32,850 nt of DNA from Pseudomonadota bacterium (GTDB lineage: Bacteria; Pseudomonadota; Alphaproteobacteria; Rhodospirillales; Magnetospirillaceae). The position numbers and the translations under genes were made by a program. Location of the stretch: positions 1-32,850 of the forward strand of contig JAFAAW010000112.1 in assembly GCA_023426365.1 (NCBI GenBank), given 5' to 3'. Positions 8,162 to 15,836 of the stretch are shown one piece after another; the stretch's first letter is position 1, and the number at the start of each line of letters is the position of its first letter. The notes under the pieces are model-generated. The model had not been told where the DNA came from and made no database searches. It saw nothing but the letters and a program-made list of their open reading frames with translations.

Positions 8162-8944
8162 ATGCCGCACATCGATCCCCATCGCCGTTCCCTGTTGGCC
8201 GGGCTGGCCGGGCTGCCGCTGGCGGCGCTGCTGGCCGACCCCGTGCTGGCCCAGGCCGCGGCCCAGGCCACCCGCAGCCAGACCATCACCACCGCCGGCG
8301 GACGCGAGGCGACGGCGGCGGTCGCCCGCCCCGACAGCGTGGCCGACGTCCATGTGCCGGTGGTGCTGCTGGTGCACGAATGGTGGGGGCTGAACGACCA
8401 GATCAAGGCGGTGGCCGTCGAGCTGTCGCGCCAGGGCTTCCTGGCGGTGGCGGTGGACCTGTTCCAGGGCCGGGTGGTCACCACCGCCGACGAAGCCCGC
8501 GCCTTGGTGGAAAAGGTCAACCCGCAGGAGGCGTCCGACATCCTGTCGTCATGGGCGGCGTGGGCGCGCAACCATCCCGACGGCAACCGCAAGGTGGGGG
8601 TGGTCGGCTGGTGCTTCGGCGGCGGCTGGGCGCTGCGGGCGGCGACGCTGGCGCCGCTTGACGCCTGCGTGGTCTATTACGGCCGCGCCGACCTGTCGGC
8701 CGACCAGTTGGGGCGGCTGCGCGGTCCGGTGCTGGGCCATTTCGCCCGCCACGACACCTTCATCACCGCCGACGTGGTGGCGGCGTTCGAGCGCGGTATG
8801 AAGCAGGCGGGCAAGCCGTTTACCCTGTACTGGTACGATGCCGGCCACGCCTTCGCCAACCCCACCGGCGACAATTACCGCAAGCCCGAGGCGCAGCAGG
8901 CGTGGAGCCGCACCCTGGACTTCCTGCGCCGCGAATTGGCGTAA
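8162..8944 (+). CDS. Exported dienelactone hydrolase-family protein
   Basis: This 260-residue alpha/beta hydrolase has the dienelactone hydrolase triad: Cys151 in Gly-Trp-Cys-Phe-Gly-Gly-Gly, Asp198 in Ala-Arg-His-Asp-Thr-Phe, and His229 in Ala-Gly-His-Ala-Phe. Glu73 in His-Glu-Trp-Trp-Gly-Leu corresponds to the glutamate that switches the cysteine. The N-terminus has an Arg-Arg pair (His-Arg-Arg-Ser-Leu-Leu) followed by a hydrophobic stretch ending Val-Leu-Ala near residue 30, which looks like a Tat or Sec signal, so it probably acts in the periplasm. It would hydrolyse an ester or lactone; the substrate is unknown and classical catechol-pathway neighbours are absent. A GGGAGAG ribosome site precedes the ATG. 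The gene is divergent from the GT39 gene with 124 bases between. Confidence 0.88.
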   Translation: MPHIDPHRRSLLAGLAGLPLAALLADPVLAQAAAQATRSQTITTAGGREATAAVARPDSVADVHVPVVLLVHEWWGLNDQIKAVAVELSRQGFLAVAVDLFQGRVVTTADEARALVEKVNPQEASDILSSWAAWARNHPDGNRKVGVVGWCFGGGWALRAATLAPLDACVVYYGRADLSADQLGRLRGPVLGHFARHDTFITADVVAAFERGMKQAGKPFTLYWYDAGHAFANPTGDNYRKPEAQQAWSRTLDFLRRELA

Positions 8945-9091
8945 TACCAGATTGCGTTGATCGGCACCGATCAACGCCGCCCTCAAGCGCCGGGCGGGTT
9001 TCTCCGAAACCCTTGGCTCCCGCGGCATAAGCCGCGCGGCCCCTTGGGCCTGACCAAATCCCGATGAGTTCTCCTCACCGGGATTTGGTAT
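8945..9091. repeat. Gene-free element with several inverted repeats (REP/MITE-like candidate)
   Basis: No coding potential is seen. Four stems lie in a row: GCGTTGATCGG (8954-8964) with CCGATCAACGC (8967-8977), perfect; GGGTTTC (8996-9002) with GAAACCC (9006-9012); CGCGGC (9021-9026) with GCCGCG (9031-9036); and ACCAAATCCCG (9053-9063) with CGGGATTTGGT (9079-9089), extended inward by five more positions with one mismatch, that can be wobble-paired in minus-strand RNA. The outer ends, ATACCAGATT (8945-8953 region) and GATTTGGTAT (9082-9091), are themselves imperfect reverse complements. This suggests a mobile or repeated intergenic element, but a second copy is not in the window. Confidence 0.5.
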
Positions 9092-9110
9092 AAGGCGGCC
9101 CGAAACGGAC

Positions 9111-9143
9111 ACCGCCCGCCGGGTCGGAGACCGGGCGGGCGGT
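9111..9143 (-). terminator. Strong hairpin after cheR
   Basis: ACCGCCCGCC (9111-9120) pairs perfectly with GGCGGGCGGT (9134-9143), and the stem continues as GGTC (9122-9125) with GACC (9129-9132) after a single G-G mismatch. It lies 22 bases downstream of the cheR stop on the minus strand and is the likely end of the chemotaxis transcript. The following minus-strand bases are GTCCGTTTCG, so there is only a short T-run. Confidence 0.55.
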
Positions 9144-9165
9144 GTCGCGGATCAGGGGCCTGCGT

Positions 9166-10017
9166 TCAGCGCGCGGCGCCGAAGCCCGCCGGCGCGGTGG
9201 CGCCGCCGGCCAGGTTGCGGCAATAGATGCCGCGCTGCTCGGGAATCGGCTTGAAGCGGTCGGAAATGCCCAGCACGGTCTCGGCGCCGCCCAGATACAG
9301 GAAGCCGTCGTCGGGCATCACCTTGCTGATATTGTCCAGCACGCGGCTCTTGGTCGGCTGATCGAAATAGATCAGCACGTTGCGGCAGAACACCACGTCG
9401 AACTGCCCCAGCGCCTTGAGGTCGTGCAGCAGGTTGTATTCGCGGAACTGGACCATGGCGCGGATCGACGGGTCGATCTGCCACATCTCGTTGTTTTTCT
9501 TGAAATACTTGACCAGCAACTGGATGGGCAGGCCGCGCTGCACCTCGAACTGGGAATAAAGGCCGGCCTTGGCCTTTTCCAGCATCTCGGTGGAGATGTC
9601 GGTGCCGACGATCTCGACCTTCCAGCCCGGCATGCGGGGCGCCTCTTCCTTCAGGATCATGGCGAGGCTGTACGCCTCCTGACCCGAGGACGAGGCGGCC
9701 GACCAGATGCGGAAGCTTTTCTTGCCGGCGCGGCTCTGCAGCATGGCCGGCAGCACCACGTCCTTGAACTGGTCGAAGGGCTTGATGTCGCGGAAGAAGA
9801 AGGATTCGTTGGTGGTCATCGCCTCGGTGACCTCGCGCAGGAGGTCCTCGCCGGCGGTGCGCAGGCTCGCCACCAGATCGTCCAGCCCCTTGAGGCCGCG
9901 CTTGCGCGCCACCGGGGTGAGCCGCGATTCCAGCAGGTACGCCTTGTCGCGGGTGATGACCAGACCGGAGCGGTCCTTCAGCAGCTTGGCGATGAAGTCG
10001 AAATCTTCGGGCCGCAT
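9166..10017 (-). CDS. cheR: Chemotaxis protein methyltransferase CheR
   Basis: CheR uses S-adenosylmethionine to methylate glutamates of chemoreceptors, the slow adaptation arm opposed by CheB. The 283-residue product has the N-terminal helical CheR domain (1-70) and the catalytic domain starting with Thr-Thr-Asn-Glu-Ser-Phe-Phe-Phe-Arg-Asp (68-77). This is followed by Arg-Ile-Trp-Ser-Ala-Ala-Ser-Ser-Ser-Gly-Gln-Glu (103-114), the AdoMet-binding motif, and Phe-Asp-Val-Val-Phe-Cys-Arg-Asn-Val-Leu-Ile-Tyr-Phe near residue 205. Length is normal for the family. There is no C-terminal tetratricopeptide extension. The start is four bases downstream of the cheB stop, so it is translationally linked to cheB and is the last gene of the cluster. 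Confidence 0.95.
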   Translation of the reverse strand: MRPEDFDFIAKLLKDRSGLVITRDKAYLLESRLTPVARKRGLKGLDDLVASLRTAGEDLLREVTEAMTTNESFFFRDIKPFDQFKDVVLPAMLQSRAGKKSFRIWSAASSSGQEAYSLAMILKEEAPRMPGWKVEIVGTDISTEMLEKAKAGLYSQFEVQRGLPIQLLVKYFKKNNEMWQIDPSIRAMVQFREYNLLHDLKALGQFDVVFCRNVLIYFDQPTKSRVLDNISKVMPDDGFLYLGGAETVLGISDRFKPIPEQRGIYCRNLAGGATAPAGFGAAR

Positions 10018-10021
10018 GGCT

Positions 10022-11173
10022 TTAGCGCCTCGACGCCAGCTTGATCATCCACGGCGCGATGTCGGGCAGCGGCAGGATGGCGGAGCAGATGCCCGCATTG
10101 GCCGCGGCGCCGGGCATGCCCCAGACGACGGAGGTTGCTTCATCCTGGGCGATCACGGTGCCGCCGCCCTGGACGACCACCTGGCCGCCCTTGGCGCCGT
10201 CCGAACCCATGCCGGTCAGGATGGCGACCAGCACCCGCTTGCCATAGGCGGCGGTGATGCTGCGCAGCATGGGGTCCACCGCCGGACGGCAGAAATTCTC
10301 GGGCGGGTTCTTGTTCAGGCGGATGATCTTGTCGGCGCCCTTGACCTCCACCAGCATGTGGAAATCGCCCGGCGCGATATAGACGCGGCCGCTCTTTATC
10401 ACCTCGCCGTCCACGCCCTCCTTGGCGTCCCAGCCCGACACGCGGCTGATGTGCTCGGCCAGGATGGTGGTGAAGGTGGCGGGCATGTGCTGGGTGATCA
10501 GGATCGGCTGTTTGACCGTGCCGGCCCGCATGGTGCCCAGCAGGTTGAACAGCGCCTGCGGACCGCCGGTCGAGCTGCCGATGGCGATGACGTCCGGCAC
10601 TTCGGGGGTATGGGTGCGCAGTTGCGGCGGACCGGCCGGGTGCAGCGTGCTGGGGCGCGGCGCCGGAGCGGCCGGGCGCGGCGCGGTGGACACGCCGGGG
10701 CGGGCCTTGCGGCTGGGATCGCGGCGGCGGGCCTGGCCCAGCGCCTTGACCTTGGACAGCAGCTCGGTCTTGAAGTCCATGCCGCCGGCCAGCTCGCGGG
10801 TGGCGGTCGGCTTGGGGATGTAGTCGGCGGCGCCCATCTCGAGCGCGCGCATGGAAATGTCGGCGCCCTTCAGCGTCAGCGTGGACTGCATGATGATGCG
10901 CACGCCGGGATCGGCGGCCAGCAGCTTGGGCAGCGCGGTCATGCCGTCCATGATCGGCATTTCGATGTCGAGCACGATGACATCGACATCCTGGCGGTCC
11001 AGGGCCGACAGGGCCATCTGGCCGTTGCCCACCGAGGCGACCACGGCGATGCCGGGATCTTCCTCGAGGATGCGGGTGACCAATCCCCGCACCACCGCCG
11101 AATCGTCCACGAGCATGACGCGGATTTGGTCGGCGTTACCGGCAGCGGCGGACGGGGCGGGATCGAAAGCCAT
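10022..11173 (-). CDS. cheB: Chemotaxis response regulator protein-glutamate methylesterase CheB
   Basis: CheB demethylates and deamidates chemoreceptors when phosphorylated by CheA. From the ATG at 11173 it is 383 residues. The receiver domain (about 17-135) has Asp23/Asp24, phosphoacceptor Asp69 in Ile-Val-Leu-Asp-Ile-Glu-Met-Pro, and Lys121. A basic Pro-rich linker (150-190) follows. The methylesterase domain has Ser201 in Ile-Gly-Ser-Ser-Thr-Gly-Gly-Pro, His229 in Thr-Gln-His-Met-Pro, and Asp325 in Gly-Met-Gly-Ser-Asp-Gly, the expected catalytic triad. A TTG at 11197 would add eight residues; I prefer the ATG because an AAGGA lies 12 bases upstream of it, though the spacing is long and the choice is not firm. 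It sits between cheY and cheR. Confidence 0.95.
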   Translation of the reverse strand: MAFDPAPSAAAGNADQIRVMLVDDSAVVRGLVTRILEEDPGIAVVASVGNGQMALSALDRQDVDVIVLDIEMPIMDGMTALPKLLAADPGVRIIMQSTLTLKGADISMRALEMGAADYIPKPTATRELAGGMDFKTELLSKVKALGQARRRDPSRKARPGVSTAPRPAAPAPRPSTLHPAGPPQLRTHTPEVPDVIAIGSSTGGPQALFNLLGTMRAGTVKQPILITQHMPATFTTILAEHISRVSGWDAKEGVDGEVIKSGRVYIAPGDFHMLVEVKGADKIIRLNKNPPENFCRPAVDPMLRSITAAYGKRVLVAILTGMGSDGAKGGQVVVQGGGTVIAQDEATSVVWGMPGAAANAGICSAILPLPDIAPWMIKLASRR

Positions 11174-11211
11174 AGAGGCGGGTAATCCTTGCGACAAAAA
11201 GGGAAACGCGC

Positions 11212-11577
11212 TTACAGCAGCCCGACCTGCGAGAACTTGGCCTGCAGGATTTCGCTGTCGAACGGCTTCATGATGTATTCGTTGGCGCCGGCGGTGATGG
11301 CTTCCTGGATATGGTCGATGTCGTTCTCGGTGGTGCAGAACACGACCACGGGCTTGTCGCCGCCGGGCAGCTTGCGCAGCTCGCGCAGGAAGTCGATCCC
11401 GTTCATCACCGGCATGTTCCAGTCCAGCAGCACCGCGTCGGGCAGGGCCTCCTTGCAGCGGTCGAGCGCCTGCTGACCGTCCTCAGCCTCGACGGTGGTG
11501 AAGGACAGCTCATGCAGGATCTTCCGGGCCACCATGCGGATGACCTTGGAATCGTCGACGATCAGACAGGACTTCAT
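11212..11577 (-). CDS. cheY: Single-domain response regulator CheY
   Basis: This 121-residue stand-alone receiver protein should carry the signal from CheA to the flagellar motor or act as a phosphate sink. Conserved positions are present: acidic pair Asp8/Asp9, phosphoacceptor Asp52 in Leu-Leu-Asp-Trp-Asn-Met-Pro, Thr82/Thr83 switch, and Lys104 in Ile-Met-Lys-Pro-Phe. There is no output domain. An AGGAGG ribosome site lies 9 bases upstream of the ATG, the best in the cluster, which fits a high-abundance diffusible regulator. The 91-base gap to cheW is the widest in the che cluster after the chpT-cheA gap, but I see no convincing promoter in it. Position between cheW and cheB supports the CheY name over a generic receiver. 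Confidence 0.92.
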   Translation of the reverse strand: MKSCLIVDDSKVIRMVARKILHELSFTTVEAEDGQQALDRCKEALPDAVLLDWNMPVMNGIDFLRELRKLPGGDKPVVVFCTTENDIDHIQEAITAGANEYIMKPFDSEILQAKFSQVGLL

Positions 11578-11668
11578 GCCCTTGGTGCCTCCTTGAGCAA
11601 GGACTCACGGTCGTGGGGGACCTTTGCCGGCCAAAGATCCCTCGGCCTTGCTTGTTTTGTGACTCTTA

Positions 11669-12154
11669 CTATTCGTTCCGATTGAAATCCAGCAGCTTGG
11701 CGACGTCCAGCACCACCAGCAGCTTGTCCTCCAGACGGTAGATGCCGGCCGAGAACTCGCGCCACATGGGGTCGAGCGTGGGCGGATTGCGTTCGAACTT
11801 GGCGGCCGGCAGGCTCAGCACCTCGCCCACCTGATCGACCAGCAGCGAATACAATTCACCGCCCTGGTCCACCACCACGCTCATGCCCTTGCTCTCGCCG
11901 CCCTGATTGCGCAGGCCCAGGCGCAGGCGCACGTCCACCGCGGTGACGATGCGGCCGCGCAGGTTGAGCGAACCGGCGACCTCGCGCGGGGCCAGCGGGA
12001 TGCGGGTGATCTTCTGCGGACCCAGCACGTCCTGGACGGTGAGGACCGGGATGCCGAACATCTGGCCCTCGATGTACATGGTCACGTAGTCCTGGGTCTC
12101 CGGAGCGGCAAGCTCGGTTCCCGGGCGCTTCCCGGCAGGGACGATCTGGTTCAC
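11669..12154 (-). CDS. cheW: Chemotaxis coupling protein CheW
   Basis: CheW bridges chemoreceptors and CheA in the signalling array. The 161-residue product is a single CheW domain: after a variable N-terminal 22 residues, Val-Thr-Met-Tyr-Ile-Glu-Gly-Gln-Met-Phe-Gly-Ile-Pro (24-36) begins the first beta-barrel. Asn-Leu-Arg-Gly-Arg-Ile-Val-Thr-Ala-Val-Asp (64-74) is the CheW hallmark, and Leu-Leu-Val-Asp-Gln-Val-Gly-Glu-Val (about 104-112) is the second barrel hallmark. The start is GTG at 12154, seven or so bases after a GGGGGG element. That start codon overlaps the stop of a 21-codon frame which itself begins on the cheA stop, suggesting coupled translation from cheA. Confidence 0.95.
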   Translation of the reverse strand: MNQIVPAGKRPGTELAAPETQDYVTMYIEGQMFGIPVLTVQDVLGPQKITRIPLAPREVAGSLNLRGRIVTAVDVRLRLGLRNQGGESKGMSVVVDQGGELYSLLVDQVGEVLSLPAAKFERNPPTLDPMWREFSAGIYRLEDKLLVVLDVAKLLDFNRNE

Positions 12155-12216
12155 TTCGTGGCCCCCCTAATGAGGCGTTGGTCCATCACGACGGCGGCGG
12201 TGCCAAGGGCGGTCAT
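12151..12216 (-). CDS. Possible 21-codon coupling ORF between cheA and cheW
   Basis: An ATG at 12216 overlaps the cheA TGA (ATGA), runs for 21 codons and ends in a TGA that overlaps the cheW GTG (GTGA). The peptide would be Met-Thr-Ala-Leu-Gly-Thr-Ala-Ala-Val-Val-Met and on to Ala-Thr-Lys. It has no recognisable motif. Because the frame exactly spans the gap between two genes with both junctions overlapping, it may let ribosomes pass from cheA to cheW. It could equally be chance in a 60-base GC-rich gap. Confidence 0.3.
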   Translation of the reverse strand: MTALGTAAVVMDQRLIRGATK

Positions 12217-14960
12217 GCGGCACCTTTGATGGCGGCAAGCGTGGTGGCGATGGTGGCCAGCAGCGAGTCGCGGTCGAACTTGGCCACATAGTCGTTGAAG
12301 CCGACCTGGCGGCCGCGTTCGAAGTCCTTTTCGGTGGCGTGGCTCGACAGGGCGATCATGGGCGTCGCCTGCCAGCGGCCATCGGCGCGCACGGCCTGGG
12401 CGAACTCGAAGCCGCTCATGCCCGGCATTTCGATGTCGCTGATGATCATGTCGTAGTCATGGCCCTGCTCGCGCAGTTGCAGCGCGCGGTCGGGGCCTTC
12501 CACCGCCGTCACCTCATAGCCGGCCACGCCCAGCAGCGGGGTCAGCAGGTTGCGGAAGAACGGGCTGTCATCGACCAGCAGGATGCGCGGCGACGAATGC
12601 TCGTCGTTGCCGAATTCCTTGTCGCCACGGCCGAACCAGTCGCCGAACGCCTGCGGCAGGTAATAGCCGGCGTCGATGATGGTGGTGGCCTTGCCGGCGA
12701 TGACGGCGGTGCCGATGACGCCGGGGTTGTCGGCCGACAATTCGACCTTCAGGCGGTCCTCGACGATATCCACGATCTCGTCCACCACCAGACCCATGGT
12801 GTGGTCGCGGTCCGAGAACACCAGCACCGGCTGGCGGCCCTCGTCGCGGAAATGGGTCGAGCCGTCGATGGCCACCAGCGGCATGAGGTGGCCGCGATAC
12901 TGGACCATGGGCTTGCCGTGGCTGTATTCGACGTCCTTGACCTCGATCTCTTCCAGGCGGGCGACCAGGGCCAGCGGAACGGCCTTGAGGTCGTCGCCAC
13001 CGGCGCGGAACACCAGCAGCGAGGTCTTGGAATCGCCGTGCACGTCGCGCACCACGGCCTGTTCGGTGGTCTGGCCGCCGCCCAGCAGGCCGGATTCGCC
13101 GGTGGCGCCGGCGATGCCGTTGGGGTCCAGGATCATGATCACCGAGCCGTCGCCCAGGATGGTGTTGCCCGAGAACATGCTGATGTGGCGCAGGATCGGC
13201 GCCACCGGCTTGACCACGATTTCCTCGGTGTCGAACACGCGATCGACGATGATGCCGAAGGTGTAGGTGCCGACCTGGGTCACGACGATGAAGGTTTCCT
13301 GGGTGCCCTGCTCGTCGTTCAGGCGCAACAGCTTCTTGAGGCTGACCAGCGGCAGCAGACGGTCACGCAGCCGCAGCACCGGCGCGCTGTTGATCATCTC
13401 GATGCCGTGTTCGGAATTGGCGGTGGTCCGCACCAGTTCCAGCACGCTGATCTGCGGGATGGCGAAGCGTTCGGACGCGCATTCGACGATCAGCGCCGAA
13501 ACGATGGCCAGGGTCAGCGGGATCTTGATGACGAAGGTGGAACCCTTGCCCGGCCACGACTTCAGCTCGACGGTGCCGCCGATCTTTTCGATGTTGGTGC
13601 GCACCACGTCCATGCCGACGCCACGGCCAGACACCGACGTCACCTTCTCGGCGGTGGAGAAGCCGGCCTTGAAGATGAACTGATAGATCTGCTGCGGGGT
13701 CAGCGCCTCCAGTTCGGATTCGGTGGCGATGCCGCTGGCGATGGCCTTCTGCTTGATCTTGTCCAGGTTCAGGCCGCGGCCGTCGTCCGAAATCTCGATG
13801 ATGATGTGGCCGCCCTCATGGAAGGCGTTCAGCACCACCTTGCCCACCTCGGGCTTGCCAACCTTCTTGCGCTCCTCGGTGCTTTCCAGGCCGTGATCGG
13901 CGGAATTGCGCACCATGTGGGTCAGCGGGTCCTTGATCAGTTCCAGGACCTGGCGGTCCAGCTCGGTCTCGGCGCCCAGCATCTGCAGGTCGATCTTCTT
14001 GCCCATTTCGACCGACAGGTCGCGCACGATGCGCGGCAGCTTGGCCCAGGCATTGCCGATGGGCTGCATGCGGGTCTTCATCACACCTTCCTGGAGGTCG
14101 GTGGTTATGTGGCTGAGGCGCTGCAGTGGCGCGGTGAATTCGCTGTCGTCGCGGCCGCGAACCATCTGGAGGAGCTGGTTGCGGGTCAGCACCAGCTCGG
14201 ACACCAGGGTCATCAGGTTTTCCAGCAGCTCCACGTTGACGCGGATGGTCTGGGCGGCGACCGCCGATTCCTTGGCCTCGCCGGCGGGCACGGCGGGGGT
14301 GGCCTCCTTGACCACGGCTGGCGGCGCGGCGGCGGGCGCCGGCACGCTGGGCTTGACCTCGGCGGCGGGCGGTTCCGGCTCGGGTTGAGGCGCCGGCGCG
14401 GCCTCCTTGGCGGCCTGGGCGGCGGCCTCCTTGGCACGCTCCTTGGCCATCTCGGACAGGATGTCGGTCTCGGACGCGGCCCTCTTGCCGGCGGCATAGG
14501 CGGCTTCCACCTCGGCCAGCAGATCGGCGGCGACGGGGAAGGGCTTATCCTCGACGGCGGCGGCGGGGGCGCTGGCGGCCTGATAGCGGCCCTCGGCCAT
14601 GGCGTTGAGCTTGTCGATCAGATCTTCGTCGCTGCCTTCCGGCTCGCACTCGTTCTGCTCCAGGTGGCCCAGGATCAGCTTGATGCGGTCGATGGCCTGA
14701 AGGATCAGGGTGACGGCGTCGGGGGTGACTTCCAGCTCGCCGTCGCGGAACTTGCCCAGCACGTTCTCGGAGGCGTGCGCTACGTGCTCGAGGCGCGGCA
14801 GGCCGAGGAAACCGCAGGTGCCCTTGATGGTGTGGACCAGACGGAAGATATTTTGCAGAATCGCCGGTTCAGGGTTCTGTTCCAGCTTCACCAGCTCGAC
14901 GTCGAGAACGGACAGACTTTCCGAAGTCTCGGTCAAAAATTCGCTGAGGAGATCATCCAT
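12213..14960 (-). CDS. cheA: Hybrid chemotaxis histidine kinase CheA with C-terminal receiver
   Basis: This 915-residue kinase is longer than usual CheA proteins (about 650). Domains in order: HPt P1 with His43 in His-Thr-Ile-Lys-Gly-Thr-Cys-Gly-Phe; an Ala/Glu/Pro-rich linker (about 130-235) with no obvious P2 domain; dimerisation P3 (238-300); ATPase P4 with Met-Val-Arg-Asn-Ser-Ala-Asp-His-Gly-Leu (349-358), Asp-Asp-Gly-Arg-Gly-Leu (392-397) and Gly-Arg-Gly-Val-Gly-Met-Asp (445-451). Then come a CheW-like P5 (about 485-625), a second CheW-like domain (about 655-785) and a receiver with phosphoacceptor Asp842 and Lys894. The start at 14960 follows GGAG by six bases; the frame extends 32 codons further without support. 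This architecture resembles Azospirillum CheA1. Dual CheW domains and a private receiver imply internal phosphate-sink control. Confidence 0.94.
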   Translation of the reverse strand: MDDLLSEFLTETSESLSVLDVELVKLEQNPEPAILQNIFRLVHTIKGTCGFLGLPRLEHVAHASENVLGKFRDGELEVTPDAVTLILQAIDRIKLILGHLEQNECEPEGSDEDLIDKLNAMAEGRYQAASAPAAAVEDKPFPVAADLLAEVEAAYAAGKRAASETDILSEMAKERAKEAAAQAAKEAAPAPQPEPEPPAAEVKPSVPAPAAAPPAVVKEATPAVPAGEAKESAVAAQTIRVNVELLENLMTLVSELVLTRNQLLQMVRGRDDSEFTAPLQRLSHITTDLQEGVMKTRMQPIGNAWAKLPRIVRDLSVEMGKKIDLQMLGAETELDRQVLELIKDPLTHMVRNSADHGLESTEERKKVGKPEVGKVVLNAFHEGGHIIIEISDDGRGLNLDKIKQKAIASGIATESELEALTPQQIYQFIFKAGFSTAEKVTSVSGRGVGMDVVRTNIEKIGGTVELKSWPGKGSTFVIKIPLTLAIVSALIVECASERFAIPQISVLELVRTTANSEHGIEMINSAPVLRLRDRLLPLVSLKKLLRLNDEQGTQETFIVVTQVGTYTFGIIVDRVFDTEEIVVKPVAPILRHISMFSGNTILGDGSVIMILDPNGIAGATGESGLLGGGQTTEQAVVRDVHGDSKTSLLVFRAGGDDLKAVPLALVARLEEIEVKDVEYSHGKPMVQYRGHLMPLVAIDGSTHFRDEGRQPVLVFSDRDHTMGLVVDEIVDIVEDRLKVELSADNPGVIGTAVIAGKATTIIDAGYYLPQAFGDWFGRGDKEFGNDEHSSPRILLVDDSPFFRNLLTPLLGVAGYEVTAVEGPDRALQLREQGHDYDMIISDIEMPGMSGFEFAQAVRADGRWQATPMIALSSHATEKDFERGRQVGFNDYVAKFDRDSLLATIATTLAAIKGAA

Positions 14961-15080
14961 GGTCGACTCCAGCTCCGCACCTTTATAGCGCTGTCCACAC
15001 CCGAAAAACCCGATACGCCCCCCAGGGTACAAGGACAGCATGCCGAGTAATAGCACGGACCCGAGGGCTTTAGAAGAACC

Positions 15081-15725
15081 CTAACCATCCGAACGAGGTA
15101 CCGTCCCTCCTCTGGGGCAGGCGCCCAGCAACAGCCCCTCGGGGGTGACGGCAACCTGCAACCCGGCATCCACGCGTTCCGCCAGCAGACGGGTCAGCTC
15201 GGCCTGGGCGCCGCGCGGTCCCGTGGGGGGGCGCGCCTCGACCAGCACCTGGCGGGCTTCCTCGGTCAGGGCGGCGGGTTCGCCCTGGGCGGTCACGCGC
15301 GGCGCGCCGCCATCGGTCGCGATGCGGATGCGGCCGCCGCGGGGCAGCGCGTCCTTGGCCAGCAGAACCAGATTGAGCAGCAGGCGGGCGTGGTCGCCCC
15401 CCAGCGCGTGGGGCGCCCCCGGCCATGACAGCACGATGCCCGGCGAGGCGGCCGAGGCCTGGGTGGCCAGATAGCCCTCGATCAGCTCGGTCAGCGCCAC
15501 GCTGCTTTGCGGGGTGGAGGCGGCGGGACCCAGGGCGGCGCGGAAGTATTTCAGCCGTTGCGCGGCCCCGGCGGCGGCCCCGGCGACCAGCCCCAGGGTT
15601 TCGGGGTCGGGCGCTTCGCCCAGATCCTCGAACAATTCGGCCCCGGCGGCGGCGGCGCCCACCGGACCCGACAGATCATGGCAAATGCGGGCGCACAGCA
15701 ATTCGGCGAGAAGCAGCAAATCCAT
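15081..15725 (-). CDS. chpT: ChpT-like histidine phosphotransferase
   Basis: This 214-residue protein resembles ChpT, which relays phosphate from the hybrid kinase CckA to CtrA and CpdR. The N-terminal helix contains Leu-Cys-Ala-Arg-Ile-Cys-His16-Asp17-Leu-Ser-Gly-Pro-Val-Gly-Ala, closely matching the ChpT phosphoacceptor motif Cys-His-Asp-Leu. The helical hairpin (5-75) forms the dimerisation part, and residues 85-205 form a degenerate ATPase-like domain with Leu-Leu-Leu-Asn-Leu-Val-Leu-Leu-Ala and Gly-Gly-Arg-Ile-Arg-Ile but no proper nucleotide-binding glycine boxes, as expected for ChpT. No stop-free start exists shortly upstream, so the ATG at 15725 is used. It precedes cheA on the same strand with 120 bases between (14961-15080), which holds a TATAAA-like sequence but no convincing -35. 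The family call is good; its link to chemotaxis is inference. Confidence 0.85.
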   Translation of the reverse strand: MDLLLLAELLCARICHDLSGPVGAAAAGAELFEDLGEAPDPETLGLVAGAAAGAAQRLKYFRAALGPAASTPQSSVALTELIEGYLATQASAASPGIVLSWPGAPHALGGDHARLLLNLVLLAKDALPRGGRIRIATDGGAPRVTAQGEPAALTEEARQVLVEARPPTGPRGAQAELTRLLAERVDAGLQVAVTPEGLLLGACPRGGTVPRSDG

Positions 15726-15836
15726 CGGGCGGGCCTGGAAAACTTGAGCGGCGCTGAGGTCATACGAAAGTAGCGTAGCAGCCTTGCCGCCTCCCGCGAA
15801 GGAGATTCGTGGGGCGTGCAGGATCGTCCGCCCCGG

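Noticed and set aside
8038..8592. N-terminal extension of the GT39 protein
   Set aside because: It is antisense to the dienelactone hydrolase gene and lacks hydrophobic or GT39 features.
12339..15050. A 903-codon plus-strand open frame opposite cheA
   Set aside because: It is antisense to cheA, rich in His, Gln, Gly and Asp in the way GC-rich antisense frames are, and has no motif.
14961..15080. A flagellar sigma-28 or standard promoter upstream of cheA
   Set aside because: CTAAAG and TATAAA can be found on the minus strand, but neither has a partner box at the right distance.
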